In this document: piece by piece, positions 18,219-27,592 of the stretch
How positions within the stretch are numbered: position 1 is the stretch's first letter
Layout of the letters: each line of letters starts with the position of its first letter
Assembly (NCBI GenBank): GCA_030538155.1
Contig: JAUNUN010000006.1
Location: 30,684-82,146 of the forward strand
Direction of reading: 5' to 3'
Length of the DNA: 51,463 nt
DNA from: a bacterium
Lineage (GTDB): Bacteria > Desulfobacterota > Desulfobulbia > Desulfobulbales > Desulfobulbaceae
Notes under the pieces: model-generated
Database searches by the model: none
What the model was told of the DNA's origin: nothing
The model's input: only the letters and a program-made list of their open reading frames with translations
Made by a program: the position numbers and the translations under genes

Positions 18219-19151
18219 CTACAACCACTTTTTCCGCCTGAAAAAAAGGAGTGTTGCGACCGAGGAGCAAAGCATCAAAAAAAGAGCAAATGGATAGCCC
18301 CAGATGATATCCAACTCAGGCATGTAACGGAAGTTCATGCCATAGGCACTGGCAATGAGGGTCGGCGGCATAAAGATAACCGTAACCACGGTGAATATCT
18401 TGATCACCCGACTCTGTTCTATATTTACCAGGCCGAGAAAACTGTTCTGCAAAAACTCCAGTCGCTCGAAATTGAAGGCCGTATGATCCAGCAGAGAACC
18501 CACGTCCTTGATCATGATGCGCATCTTCTCATAATCCTCCTTGGGAAACATCTTGCTCTTCAACAGTGAGGAGAGAATACGTTGTTTTTCCACGATATTT
18601 TCGCGAATGGCAATGGTAGTTTCCTGCAGGGTGGTGATCTCTAAAAGGATTTGTTTGTCCGGATCCTTGGCGTGCACCATGGTGCGGGTAATGTAGGAAA
18701 TCTGGTCGGTTATACTTTCGATCAAGTCCGCATCGTAATCGATGCGGGTTTCCAGGATGGTCAGAAAGATGTCATCGCCATCTATCGGTTTGAAGGTGCG
18801 CAATTTTCTGTAGGTTTCAGAAAAGGTGCGAAAATCCTGGTTGCGCTGGGTGAAAAGGATTCTGTCCTTAATGATAAAGGAAACCGGTTCGTTGGCAAAG
18901 GTACCCTCTTCCGGCACCAGAAAATTCAGGTTAATGCCGATTTCATCCTCGGTTTCCACATATTTGGAGCTGCTCTCGATCTCTTCACTCTCCTGCTTGG
19001 TGAACAGCTCCACGCTGAAATCGTGCTCAACCTGCCGTTGTTCCTCGGTAGTGGGGCTGATGAGGTCAACCCAGAACACATCCTTGACATCCGGATTTTC
19101 CCCGCTTTCCATCCGCACAATGGTGCGATCCAGGTAAAAGTAATTGACCAT
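18219..19151 (-). CDS. corA: CorA-family magnesium/cobalt transporter
   Basis: This is an inner-membrane divalent-cation channel of 310 residues. A large soluble N-terminal domain is followed by two C-terminal helices; the first ends in the diagnostic GMN motif (SAYGMNFRYMPELD) and the second is GYPFALFLMLCSSVATLLFF. The protein ends in a basic tail (RRKKWL). I chose the ATG at 19151 (MVNYFYLDR), which has AGGAG 8 nt upstream; the frame could extend to 19265 but that extra sequence does not resemble the family. Confidence 0.94.
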   Translation of the reverse strand: MVNYFYLDRTIVRMESGENPDVKDVFWVDLISPTTEEQRQVEHDFSVELFTKQESEEIESSSKYVETEDEIGINLNFLVPEEGTFANEPVSFIIKDRILFTQRNQDFRTFSETYRKLRTFKPIDGDDIFLTILETRIDYDADLIESITDQISYITRTMVHAKDPDKQILLEITTLQETTIAIRENIVEKQRILSSLLKSKMFPKEDYEKMRIMIKDVGSLLDHTAFNFERLEFLQNSFLGLVNIEQSRVIKIFTVVTVIFMPPTLIASAYGMNFRYMPELDIIWGYPFALFLMLCSSVATLLFFRRKKWL

Positions 19152-19672
19152 GGCGCTGCTCCTGCACAAAAAATCAGTCTTGCCGGCCGGGTATCCGCCC
19201 CAGAAGGCGGCCTGCACGCGTAACCATTCGGCCTTGATTCGCCCTTGACCATGGTTGGCGCGCATATTGCCCGGAAATCTTGAAAAAGTTGTAATTTTAC
19301 AGACAGATGGCAGAAAAAGTCAATCCTGTTCTCCAGCTGCCGGAATTTTGGCACAATCCCATTTCCAGATCACCGGAAACGCATCAAGGAGACGAGGGAA
19401 ATGCAACGCAGACATACACACAGATACGTCATGCGAGCACTTGCTGAAGCCGACCCGGATAGAGCTTGATATGGAATCAGGAATAGAGAGTCAGCCTAAG
19501 GGGCTAAAAAGAGGAAGTCTGCCCGAAAAATGGCCGCCAGCGCGTTCGCTGCGAAGAAGAAATGCACGTGAAAGGCTGATCGCGAAGAATTGGCACATCC
19601 GCAATCTGACCAGCCGGATTGGGCCTGCAGCAGGGCTCAGCCCAGAGACTACTAGGACACGACACTAGGTCG
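19152..19672. other. Intergenic region between corA and the LysR-type regulator
   Basis: This 521-bp region holds the corA promoter and the end of the lysR-type transcript. A plus-strand frame (19255-19668) is rich in Arg and Ser with no recognisable domain and no good ribosome site. I see nothing else of note. Confidence 0.45.
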
Positions 19673-20638
19673 CTACGACACATTGCCCCTGGTCAGGAGT
19701 TCCTGCAGTTTCCAGGGAGAACTCAGGCAGGCACAGCCGAGCTGATCCTGCACCGCCTCCTCACAGAATCTGAGAAATTCGGACATCAGACGAGTTACGA
19801 TCTTGTCTTTATGTTGGATAATCCACAACTGGCGGCAGGTATCTATGCCCTGGATATCCAGGAGTTTCAGCCAGCCTTCTTCAGCTTCACGCGCCACTGC
19901 CAGCTTGGAGAGGCAGGCCGCGCCCACTCCGGCTTCCACCGCCTTTTTAATGGCCTCGGTATGACCGGTTTTGGTGATCACCTTCAGAGTCGAAGAATGG
20001 CGGCCCAGGCGTTTGGTAAAGATCTCGGCCGTGCCCGAACCCTCTTCCCGCAAGACCCAACTGGTCTTTTTCAGATCCTCAGGAATCCTGAAGGATTGCT
20101 GGCCGGCCAACTTGTGCTGCGGGCTGACAATGATTCCCAGTTCATCGGTAAACCAGGAGGTTGGAATGAGGGAATCCACATTGATATCGCCCTCGACAAA
20201 ACCAAGGTCTGCCTGGCCGCTGGCCACCAGGTTCTCTGCCTGCATGGTGTTGACCACCAGCATATTGATGTGGGCCTCGGGATATTTCTGCATAAAAGCG
20301 CCCATCAGGTACGGCATCACATAGTTGCCCAGCGTGGTACTGGCCACAATGTGGAGTAAACCAGCCACCACGTCCTGCTGACCGGTGAGCACGGTTTCCA
20401 CCGCCGCCACCTGGCGCAGCATCTCTTTTGCATGGGGTAAAAGGTAGCGGCCACGATCGTTGAGCAGCAAACTGCGGCCATGGCGATCAAAAAGCGGGCC
20501 GCCCAACTGGTTCTCAAGCTCGGCCAAGGCCATGCTCACCGCCGATTGAGTCAGCAAGAGGTTTTTACTGGCGCGGGTGACCTGGTTGGTTTCGGCCACT
20601 GCTTTGAAGATTTCCAGTTGTCTGAAGGTAATGGCCAT
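19673..20638 (-). CDS. LysR-family transcriptional regulator
   Basis: The N-terminus is a winged helix-turn-helix (RQLEIFKAVAETNQVTRASK, then LLTQSAVSMALAELENQLG and LFDRHGR), and the remainder is a periplasmic-binding-like effector domain (GNYVMPYLMGAFMQKYPEAH, GFVEGDI). At 321 residues it is typical. The closest subgroup by eye is the CysL/YeiE type. LysR regulators often control the divergent neighbour; here that would be the nuo operon, whose first gene starts 321 bp away. Control of nuo is inferred only from this arrangement. Confidence 0.93.
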   Translation of the reverse strand: MAITFRQLEIFKAVAETNQVTRASKNLLLTQSAVSMALAELENQLGGPLFDRHGRSLLLNDRGRYLLPHAKEMLRQVAAVETVLTGQQDVVAGLLHIVASTTLGNYVMPYLMGAFMQKYPEAHINMLVVNTMQAENLVASGQADLGFVEGDINVDSLIPTSWFTDELGIIVSPQHKLAGQQSFRIPEDLKKTSWVLREEGSGTAEIFTKRLGRHSSTLKVITKTGHTEAIKKAVEAGVGAACLSKLAVAREAEEGWLKLLDIQGIDTCRQLWIIQHKDKIVTRLMSEFLRFCEEAVQDQLGCACLSSPWKLQELLTRGNVS

Positions 20639-20959
20639 GGCATGTTTTTAAGAGATGGGTCACTATAAAATGCTCAACAGCAATAAAACTGCATAACAAT
20701 GTAAGTTAAGCGGAACCTTAAAATTCGTCAATATTTTTTATAAGAAGCCGGTTTGTGCGAATCTGTACTTTTGCAAAGAAAGCGAACAATCATGCCGGCA
20801 ACTTACTGTTTACCCATCGCTGCTATTCGGTATTTTTCCCGGAATAGCTGCAAACGGCATTTGACTTGACAGCCATCCCGAGGCTGCGGTATGGTCATAT
20901 AAATTTTACTTCTATAAAAAATCAAACAATCTGATCTAACTTGGTTTAAGTAGCCTGTC
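20639..20959. other. Divergent promoter region lysR-type gene / nuo operon
   Basis: This 321-bp AT-rich region is shared by the divergent regulator and the nuo operon. Apart from the candidate nuo promoter at 20866-20895 no gene is visible. It is the natural place for a LysR operator (T-N11-A type), but I cannot point to one with confidence. Confidence 0.55.
20866..20895 (+). promoter_or_regulatory. Candidate sigma-70 promoter of the nuo operon
   Basis: A perfect -35 box TTGACA (20866-20871) is followed after 18 bp by TATGGT (20890-20895, 4 of 6 matches). It ends 64 bp upstream of nuoA. A second partial box TTGACT overlaps at 20861. Confidence 0.5.
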
Positions 20960-21367
20960 ATGGATGCCGTAACACAGGAAAACATCCTCTACATAGCCGT
21001 TTTTCTTCTGGGCGGGCTCGGATTTGGACTTGGGCCCATCATCATTGTCAAACTGCTCAGCCCCAGTTCCCACACCCGCCAGACCGCAGGAAAAAACAGC
21101 CAGCTCATCGAGTGCGGCATGGAGCCGATCGGCAAGGCCTGGATCCGCTTCGGCATTGTCTACTATCTCTATGCCCTCATTTTCCTTGCCTTTGATGTGG
21201 ACGTGCTCTTTCTCTTTCCTGTAGCCCTTGCCTACAACGACCCTAGTTTCACCTACCAGGATTTTATAGAGATCGTTCTTTTTGTCGCTATTTTAGCGCT
21301 GGCCGTGGTCTATGCCTGGCGCAAGGGAGTATTCACGTGGACAGGGAAGCCGTACCTGCATCGCTAG
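20960..21367 (+). CDS. nuoA: Complex I subunit A
   Basis: This small membrane subunit of the quinone-reducing complex has three hydrophobic helices. Family motifs are visible: IECGMEP-like [20 protein letters not shown], and [16 protein letters not shown] with conserved acidic residues in the membrane. At 135 residues it is normal. It is the first gene of an operon of thirteen closely spaced genes and its end overlaps nuoB by 31 bp. Confidence 0.95.
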   Translation: MDAVTQENILYIAVFLLGGLGFGLGPIIIVKLLSPSSHTRQTAGKNSQLIECGMEPIGKAWIRFGIVYYLYALIFLAFDVDVLFLFPVALAYNDPSFTYQDFIEIVLFVAILALAVVYAWRKGVFTWTGKPYLHR

Positions 21368-21834
21368 TCCAGTTTGCAAGCCTGGATAGCCTGATCAACC
21401 TGGCCAGGGCCAACTCCCTGTGGCCCATGACCTTTGGCTTGGCCTGTTGCGCCATCGAAATGATGTGCACCGGCGGTTCCCGCTACGACATTTCCCGTTT
21501 CGGCGCAGAGGTCTTCAGGCCCTCGCCCCGACAAAGCGATGTCATGATCGTGGCCGGCACCATCAACAAGAAGCTGGAACTGGCGGTCAAGACCCTCTAC
21601 GACCAGATGCCGGAGCCGAAATGGGTGATTGCCATGGGCAACTGCGCTATTTCCGGCGGACCTTTCAAGCTGCCCTGCAACTACAACGTGGTTGAGGGCG
21701 CGGATCAGCTCTTTCCGGTGGATGTCTATATCCCCGGTTGTCCACCCAGGCCCGAGGCGCTTCTGGAAGGAATTTTAGCCCTGGAAGAAAAAATCACGGG
21801 TACTCGCCGCTGGCCCAGGGTCGAACCGCTTTGA
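21337..21834 (+). CDS. nuoB: Complex I subunit B (N2 cluster)
   Basis: This peripheral subunit holds the N2 [4Fe-4S] cluster that donates electrons to quinone. The ligands are visible: adjacent cysteines in [10 protein letters not shown], Cys in [10 protein letters not shown] and Cys in [11 protein letters not shown]. The start is a GTG with AGGGAG upstream, inside the 3' end of nuoA. At 165 residues it is normal. Confidence 0.96.
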   Translation: MDREAVPASLVQFASLDSLINLARANSLWPMTFGLACCAIEMMCTGGSRYDISRFGAEVFRPSPRQSDVMIVAGTINKKLELAVKTLYDQMPEPKWVIAMGNCAISGGPFKLPCNYNVVEGADQLFPVDVYIPGCPPRPEALLEGILALEEKITGTRRWPRVEPL

Positions 21835-21842
21835 GTATAACT

Positions 21843-22337
21843 ATGGAGCACATACAGGACATACAGGAACTGCAGGCATCGCTCATCAGCCTGTTCAGCG
21901 CTCTGGATGATGAGGCTGCAGGCGAAAACGTCACCAGCCCTGCCACTATCAGCCTGGATCATGTTCGCAGCGGCGCAAACCTGGAACGACTTTGCCGGCC
22001 CGAGCAGTTGCCGGCGGCAGCCGGAATTCTGGATGACCAGAGTTTTATGCTTGAAAGCATTACCGGCGTGGACCGGCTTGAACAGCAGGAATTTGAACTG
22101 TGGTACGACTTCATCCATACCGGCATACCTGGATACCGGGTTGTGCTGCGCTGCACCCTCCCCAGAGAGGAGGCAGAGCTGCCCAGCCTGTGCGCCCTCT
22201 ATCCTGCGGCCAACTGGCATGAGCGCGAAGTCTTCGACTTTTTCGGTATCCGCTTTGCAGATCACCCGGATCTGACCCGCATCCTTTTGCCTGAAGACGC
22301 AGATTTTTACCCTCTGCGTAAGGACTACACACCATGA
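21843..22337 (+). CDS. nuoC: Complex I subunit C (30 kDa)
   Basis: This is a peripheral subunit of the connecting module. The C-terminal signature is clear: YPAANWHEREVFDFFGIRF followed by HPDLTRILLPEDADFYPLRK. It is separate from nuoD, unlike the E. coli fusion. I chose the ATG at 21843, nine bases after the nuoB stop; the frame is open further upstream inside nuoB but that part has no family character. It has 164 residues. Confidence 0.94.
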   Translation: MEHIQDIQELQASLISLFSALDDEAAGENVTSPATISLDHVRSGANLERLCRPEQLPAAAGILDDQSFMLESITGVDRLEQQEFELWYDFIHTGIPGYRVVLRCTLPREEAELPSLCALYPAANWHEREVFDFFGIRFADHPDLTRILLPEDADFYPLRKDYTP

Positions 22338-23449
22338 ACCTGGCCAGGCAGCACTACGAAGAAACCTTTGTGCTCAACCTGGGGCCGCAGCATCCGGCCA
22401 CCCACGGCGTACTGCGCGTCAAAGTGACGATGGACGGCGAGTATGTCATCAAGGCCGAGCCGGTTCTGGGCTATATCCATCGCATGCACGAAAAGATTGC
22501 CGAGCAGGGCAGCTTTGCTCAGTTCATGCCCTACACCGCCCGCATGGACTATCTCCACGCCCTGGCCTTCAACCACGGCTATTGCCTGGCAGTGGAACGG
22601 GCCGCAGGTATCGAGGTGCCGGAGCGCGCGGAATATATTCGCGTTATCACGGTCGAACTTAACCGCGTAGCCAGCCACCTTTTGTGGTGGGCCGCCTTTC
22701 TTCTTGACCTGGGCGGCTTCACTCCCCTGCTCTACGCCTTTGACGACCGCGAAAAGGTTGTCGACCTGCTGGAACGGGTGACGGGCTCGCGCCTCACCTA
22801 CTGCTACTTCCGTTTCGGCGGTGTCTGTCATGATGTGGATGAGGAATTCATTACCGGCACCCGCGCCTTTATCGAGCGTTTGCGCAAGCGCCTGCCCACC
22901 ATGTACCACAGCCTGGTCACCGGCAATATCATCCTCATCAAGCGTATCAAGGATATCGGCTTCATCAGCCGGGAGCAGTGCCGCCGCTATGGTGCAAGCG
23001 GCCCGGTGGCGCGCGGTTCAGGCATAGATTTTGACGTACGCAGGCATGAGCCCTACTCGGTCTATCCGGAGCTGGAATTTGATGTTCCGGTCTACCCGGA
23101 AGGCGATTCCATGGCTCGCTACATGGTACGAATGGATGAAATCGAACAGTCCCTGCGCATCATCGAACAGGCTTTGGATAAACTGCCGGACGGCCCAATT
23201 ATGGCCAAGGTACCGAGGAACCTGAAGCCCGAGGCCGGCTCCTGCTATGCTGCCGTGGAAACCGCCCGCGGTTCTTTGGGCCACCGCTTAATCTGCGATG
23301 GCGGCGCAAAACCCTACCGCTTGAAACTGCGCTCGCCTACCTTCAGCAACCTGAGCCTCTATGGCGAGGTGGCCGAGGGCATGATGATTGCCGATGCCCT
23401 GGCCTTTTTGGGCAGCCTTGATCTGGTTATTCCGGAGATAGACCGTTAA
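22334..23449 (+). CDS. nuoD: Complex I subunit D (49 kDa)
   Basis: This quinone-site subunit is an evolutionary relative of [NiFe]-hydrogenase large subunits. Family motifs are LNLGPQHPATHGVLRVKVTM at the start, GYIHRMHEKIAE, and DYLHALAFNHGY. The C-terminal LRSPTFSNLSLYGE and SLDLVIPEIDR are typical. It is 371 residues long, and its ATG overlaps the nuoC stop. Confidence 0.96.
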   Translation: MNLARQHYEETFVLNLGPQHPATHGVLRVKVTMDGEYVIKAEPVLGYIHRMHEKIAEQGSFAQFMPYTARMDYLHALAFNHGYCLAVERAAGIEVPERAEYIRVITVELNRVASHLLWWAAFLLDLGGFTPLLYAFDDREKVVDLLERVTGSRLTYCYFRFGGVCHDVDEEFITGTRAFIERLRKRLPTMYHSLVTGNIILIKRIKDIGFISREQCRRYGASGPVARGSGIDFDVRRHEPYSVYPELEFDVPVYPEGDSMARYMVRMDEIEQSLRIIEQALDKLPDGPIMAKVPRNLKPEAGSCYAAVETARGSLGHRLICDGGAKPYRLKLRSPTFSNLSLYGEVAEGMMIADALAFLGSLDLVIPEIDR

Positions 23450-24454
23450 ATGAACGACATAATGGCAAATCCGCTGGTGCGCGCACTTGTTTACATGATA
23501 GGGCTGATTGCCTTTGCCGGGCTCAATGCCGCCTATCTGGTCTGGTGCGAGCGTAAGGGTGCGGCCCGTATCCAGCGCCGTACCGGCCCCTGTGAGGTGG
23601 GGTGGGCAGGCCTGCTGCAACCTTTGGCCGACGGCCTCAAGCTGATGACCAAACAGCTTCTGGTGCCGGACGGGGTGGATGCGGCCCTTTTCCGCTTGGC
23701 CCCGATTCTGGCCATGCTGCCCGGCATGGTGTCGCTGGCCGTGGTCCCCTTTTCCGACACGCTCCAGGCCCGGGAAATGGAGCTCTCGGCCCTGCTCATC
23801 TTTGCCTTTGCCTCCATCGGCATGCTCTGTGTCCTTTTGGGCGGCTGGGCCTCGGGCAACAAATTTGCCATTATTTCCTCGGCCAGGGCCGTGTCGCAGA
23901 ACCTGGCCTATGAAATCCCCATGCTGCTGACCCTGATCACCATTGCCTTTATCAGCGGTTCCCTCAATCTGCGCGACATTGCCCTTGAACAGCAGGGCAA
24001 TGTCTTCCACTGGAATCTGTTCCGGCTTGAAGGCTGGCACATCATTACCATGTGGATTTCCTTCATCATCTTTTTCATCTGCTCCATTGCCGAGACCAAC
24101 CGCGCCCCCTTTGACCTTGCCGAGGCCGAGAGCGAGCTGGTGGCCGGGTACATGACCGAATACAGCTCCATGGGCTATGGTCTCTTTATGATGGCGGAGT
24201 ACATCAATATCGTAGTTGGGGCCTGCCTCACCACTGTCCTTTTCCTCGGCGGCTGGGGCTGTCCCTTTGGTCTGGCCCCCGGCTGGTGGTGGTTTGCGCT
24301 CAAAATCTACCTGCTCATCTTCACCATAATCTGGGTTCGCTGGACCTATCCCCGTACCCAGATCTACCGCCTCTTGAACCTGAGCTGGAAGGTGATGATC
24401 CCCTTTTCCCTGGTCAACCTGCTGATTACCGCAGGCTTGGTTAAATTTCTCTGA
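23450..24454 (+). CDS. nuoH: Complex I subunit H
   Basis: This membrane subunit of about eight helices forms the quinone chamber with B and D. Diagnostic stretches are RKGAARIQRRTGPCEVGWAG, LLQPLADGLKLMTKQ, AETNRAPFDLAEAESELVAG and WVRWTYPRTQIYRL. At 334 residues it is typical. It begins directly after the nuoD stop. Confidence 0.96.
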   Translation: MNDIMANPLVRALVYMIGLIAFAGLNAAYLVWCERKGAARIQRRTGPCEVGWAGLLQPLADGLKLMTKQLLVPDGVDAALFRLAPILAMLPGMVSLAVVPFSDTLQAREMELSALLIFAFASIGMLCVLLGGWASGNKFAIISSARAVSQNLAYEIPMLLTLITIAFISGSLNLRDIALEQQGNVFHWNLFRLEGWHIITMWISFIIFFICSIAETNRAPFDLAEAESELVAGYMTEYSSMGYGLFMMAEYINIVVGACLTTVLFLGGWGCPFGLAPGWWWFALKIYLLIFTIIWVRWTYPRTQIYRLLNLSWKVMIPFSLVNLLITAGLVKFL

Positions 24455-24927
24455 TGACTATGAGCGGATACTGGCGCGATATCTTTGTCGGCGCAAAGAG
24501 CCTGATCACCGGTTTATGCATCACCGGGCGGGAATTTTTTCGGCCTGTGGTTACCGAACTGTACCCCTACGAGGTACCTACCCTGCCCGCCCGCTTTCGC
24601 GGCCATATTGAGTTGATCGGCAACGATGAAACCGGCGAACCCAACTGCGTGGTCTGCGGCATGTGCCAGCGCGCCTGCCCTTCGGGCTGCATTGCCTTGA
24701 GCGGCGAAAAGGCGCCCAGCGGCAAGGGCAGGGTCTTGACCTCGTACATGCTCGATTTCACCACCTGCAGTCTGTGCGGTTCCTGTGTTGAGAGCTGCAA
24801 CTTCAATGCCCTGCGTTTTTCGCGCGAGTACAATCGGGTGGCCTTTGACAGAAGCGCCTTTCAGCTCGATCTCATGGCCCGGCTGAAAGAACAGAATCTT
24901 AAAGAGCAGAATCAATGCAAGCCCTGA
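24454..24927 (+). CDS. nuoI: Complex I subunit I (two [4Fe-4S] clusters)
   Basis: This is the ferredoxin-like subunit that wires the electron-input side to N2. Two cluster motifs are visible: CVVCGMCQRACPSGC and CSLCGSCVESCNFNAL. An RFRGHIEL segment ahead of them is typical. At 157 residues it is normal. With no nuoEFG here, this subunit may be the point where electrons enter from ferredoxin or an unknown partner. It overlaps the nuoH stop. Confidence 0.95.
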   Translation: MTMSGYWRDIFVGAKSLITGLCITGREFFRPVVTELYPYEVPTLPARFRGHIELIGNDETGEPNCVVCGMCQRACPSGCIALSGEKAPSGKGRVLTSYMLDFTTCSLCGSCVESCNFNALRFSREYNRVAFDRSAFQLDLMARLKEQNLKEQNQCKP

Positions 24928-25481
24928 ACTGCAGCGCGGCAGTACCCGCGCTCCTCAGCACCGAAGCCCTGGTCGGCCTCATCTTCCTTTTGACCATCCT
25001 GATGGTTGCGGCAGGGGCAGTGATAGCGGTGCAGTCCCGTTGGCTGGTACGATCGGTGGCCGGGCTGGCCCTGTGTTTCACCGGTGTGGCCGGTTTGTAC
25101 TACTTTCTGCTCAGCCCGTTTCTTGCCATGATGCAGATGCTCATCTATGTGGGCGCGGTTTCCATCCTCATTGCCTTTGGTATCATGATGGTGACCCAGG
25201 CGGGCAGCGACAGCACAATCAGGCGCAACTACAGCGCCTTGGCCGGGCCTATCGGCCTGAGCGTCGCCATGCTCTTTTTTGCCGCCTTCACCGTGCTGGC
25301 CATTGCCACACCCTGGCAGGCCCAACCGCAGCAGGCGCAGGGTACAACCAGGGATTTGGGCATGGCGCTTTTAGGCCCGCATGTGTTGATTTTTGAGCTC
25401 ATCTCCATTGTGCTGCTCATGGCCATCATCGGCGCGCTGGTGCTGGCCCAGCGCGGCAGAAACCGGGAACGGGGAGCATAG
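24915..25481 (+). CDS. nuoJ: Complex I subunit J
   Basis: This membrane subunit of 188 residues has about five helices. The conserved FLAMMQMLIYVGAVSILIAFG (helix 3 region with the pi-bulge) is diagnostic. It overlaps nuoI by 13 bp and is followed three bases later by nuoK. Confidence 0.93.
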   Translation: MQALNCSAAVPALLSTEALVGLIFLLTILMVAAGAVIAVQSRWLVRSVAGLALCFTGVAGLYYFLLSPFLAMMQMLIYVGAVSILIAFGIMMVTQAGSDSTIRRNYSALAGPIGLSVAMLFFAAFTVLAIATPWQAQPQQAQGTTRDLGMALLGPHVLIFELISIVLLMAIIGALVLAQRGRNRERGA

Positions 25482-25484
25482 ACC

Positions 25485-25811
25485 ATGCAAGTGCTTGGCC
25501 TCTACAACTGCCTCAACAGCTATCTGATCATAGCGGCCTTTCTCTTTGCCGCCGGGGTCTATGGCATGCTGTGCCGCCGCACCATCATCGGCATGCTCAT
25601 TTCAGCCGAACTGATTCTGGCTGCAGCCTCCCTCAACTTCATGGCCTTCAGCCGCTTTCTCGCCCCAGACCCGACCCTGGGGAGGCTGTTTACCCTGTTT
25701 ATCATGGCCATTGCCGCAGCCGAGGCCGCCATTGCGGTGAGCATACTGATTGCAGTGTACCGGAATTACAAGAGCATTGAGAGCAATGATCTTACTGATT
25801 TGCGAGGGTAA
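25485..25811 (+). CDS. nuoK: Complex I subunit K
   Basis: This small subunit of three helices (108 residues) has the family pattern GVYGMLCRRTIIGMLISAELI and LFIMAIAAAEAAIAVSILIAVY, including the conserved membrane glutamates. Confidence 0.94.
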   Translation: MQVLGLYNCLNSYLIIAAFLFAAGVYGMLCRRTIIGMLISAELILAAASLNFMAFSRFLAPDPTLGRLFTLFIMAIAAAEAAIAVSILIAVYRNYKSIESNDLTDLRG

Positions 25812-25820
25812 TCACAGGTC

Positions 25821-27317
25821 ATGAACGAGTTGCAGGCAAGTGCCGCCATCATGGAAAACGCCTTTCTGCTCATAGCGGTTTTAATACCGCTGGTCGGCAG
25901 CCTGGTGGTGATGACCTTAAAGAACAACCCCAACCTGCGCGAATTCACCTCCTTTTGCGCAGCGGTGCTGCTCTTTTTCGTGGTCTGCTCCTTTATCCCG
26001 GCACTCAAACAGGGTCAGACTCTGGTCTACCCCATCTTTCACCTGCTGCCGGGCCTGTCCATCACCCTGCGGGCAGACGGCTTTTCCATGATCTTTGCCC
26101 TGGTGGCCTCATCACTTTGGATGATTGCGGTCTTCTACTCGCTGGGCTATATGCGGGCCCATCACGAACCCAAGCAGACCCGCTTCAACGCCTGTTTTGC
26201 CCTGGCCATTTTCGGCGCCATCGGCGTGGCCTTTTCGGACAACCTCCTCACCCTGTATCTGTTCTACGAGATCGTTTCCATCTGCACCTATCCGCTGGTG
26301 GCCCATCATCAGGATGAGGAGTCCTACGAAGGCGGCCGTAAATACATCATCTACCTGACCAGTACGGCCAAGCTCTTCCTGCTGCCTGCACTAGCGCTCA
26401 TTTACGTGCTCACCGGCACCCTGGATTTCCCCCACAATATCAGCCAGGGAGTATTCAGCGCAGATGCACCGAGTTGGATGGTGGTGATGCTCTACGTGTT
26501 CTGCCTCTTCGGTTTTGCGAAAAACGGCATCATGCCGCTGCACCACTGGCTGCCTGGAGCCATGGTTGCGCCCACCCCGGTTTCCGCACTCTTGCATGCC
26601 GTGGCCGTGGTCAAGGTCGGTGTTTTTTCCACTACCAGGGTCATGCTCTACATCTTTGGCGTGGACACCATGCAGCGGCTGAACCTGGGCATTCCCACCG
26701 CCTACTTTGTCGGCTGCACCATTATCCTGGCCTCAGTGATCGCGCTTTCAAAAGATAACCTCAAGGCACGGCTGGCCTATTCCACAGTAAGCCAGCTCTC
26801 CTACATCATCATGGGTGTGGCCCTTTTAACTCCGCACGCCATTGCAGGCGGGCTGATCCACATCGTCAACCACGCCTTTGCCAAAATCACCCTGTTCTTC
26901 TGCGCGGGTGCGATCTATATCGCCGCGCATAAAAAGGACATCTCGGAGATGAGCGGGCTGGGTCGAGTCATGCCCTTTACCTTCGGCGCCTTTGGCGTGG
27001 CCGCGCTCTCCATGATCGGCGCGCCGCCGGTAGCCGGTTTTGTCAGTAAATGGTACCTGCTGGTCGGCTCCTTGGAGGCGCATCAGATCGGCATTCTGCT
27101 GATCCTCATTACCTCAACCGTGCTCAATGCGGGCTATTTCGCGCCCGTGGTCTACCGTGGATTTTTCGGTAAGGCTCCCGCAGGCACTGAGGAAAGCGGC
27201 ATCCGGGAAGCGCCGCTCACCATGCTGGTGCCGCTTTTGCTGGCAGTAGCGGTTTCGGTAGTCATCGGCATTTATCCGGATTTTATGCTGCAGTTTGTCA
27301 AGATGGTGACAGGATGA
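25821..27317 (+). CDS. NuoL/MrpD-like antiporter subunit, first copy
   Basis: This 498-residue membrane protein of the proton-translocating antiporter family occupies the place of nuoL. It contains the key ion-path motifs: a membrane Glu in LYLFYEIVSICTYPLV, HHWLPGAMVAPTPVSALL with HAVAVVKVGVF, and a Lys/His channel (KDNLKARLAYSTVSQLSYI; HIVNHAFAKITLFFCAGAI). It lacks the long C-terminal lateral helix of classic NuoL (about 600 residues), so it is closer to MrpD or stand-alone antiporter-like subunits. Its ATG lies 9 bp past nuoK. Confidence 0.85.
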   Translation: MNELQASAAIMENAFLLIAVLIPLVGSLVVMTLKNNPNLREFTSFCAAVLLFFVVCSFIPALKQGQTLVYPIFHLLPGLSITLRADGFSMIFALVASSLWMIAVFYSLGYMRAHHEPKQTRFNACFALAIFGAIGVAFSDNLLTLYLFYEIVSICTYPLVAHHQDEESYEGGRKYIIYLTSTAKLFLLPALALIYVLTGTLDFPHNISQGVFSADAPSWMVVMLYVFCLFGFAKNGIMPLHHWLPGAMVAPTPVSALLHAVAVVKVGVFSTTRVMLYIFGVDTMQRLNLGIPTAYFVGCTIILASVIALSKDNLKARLAYSTVSQLSYIIMGVALLTPHAIAGGLIHIVNHAFAKITLFFCAGAIYIAAHKKDISEMSGLGRVMPFTFGAFGVAALSMIGAPPVAGFVSKWYLLVGSLEAHQIGILLILITSTVLNAGYFAPVVYRGFFGKAPAGTEESGIREAPLTMLVPLLLAVAVSVVIGIYPDFMLQFVKMVTG

Positions 27318-27592
27318 AGCAGAAAGACAAACCCATTTTGCACAAGAACAGCGTTCTTTCTGTTGTTTTGTATAGTGTGCCGGCGCTTATCGCCCTGGTC
27401 AGCCTCAAGGTGGAAAATCAGCACCCGCACAGCTGGCTTGAAGCGCATCTGCCCTTTTTCTGGTCATTCTTTGCCTTTGCCTCCGCCATTGTCATCATCT
27501 GTCTGTGCAAGTGGCTGGCCAAGGCCGGGCTTGAAGGGAGTGAAGCCAGTTATGATCAACCCCTAGGGCCGGGGGAGGAAGAAAAATTATGA
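27314..27592 (+). CDS. Small membrane protein embedded in the nuo operon
   Basis: I do not recognise the family. The 92-residue product has two hydrophobic segments (SVVLYSVPALIALVSLKV and FFWSFFAFASAIVIICLCKW) and an acidic C-terminus. It overlaps the genes on both sides by 4 bp each, so translational coupling and a structural or assembly role in the complex are likely. That role is inferred from position alone. Confidence 0.8.
   Translation: MKQKDKPILHKNSVLSVVLYSVPALIALVSLKVENQHPHSWLEAHLPFFWSFFAFASAIVIICLCKWLAKAGLEGSEASYDQPLGPGEEEKL

Noticed and set aside
19255..19668. Plus-strand 137-codon frame between corA and the LysR-type gene
   Set aside because: Arg/Ser-rich with no recognisable motif; likely intergenic.
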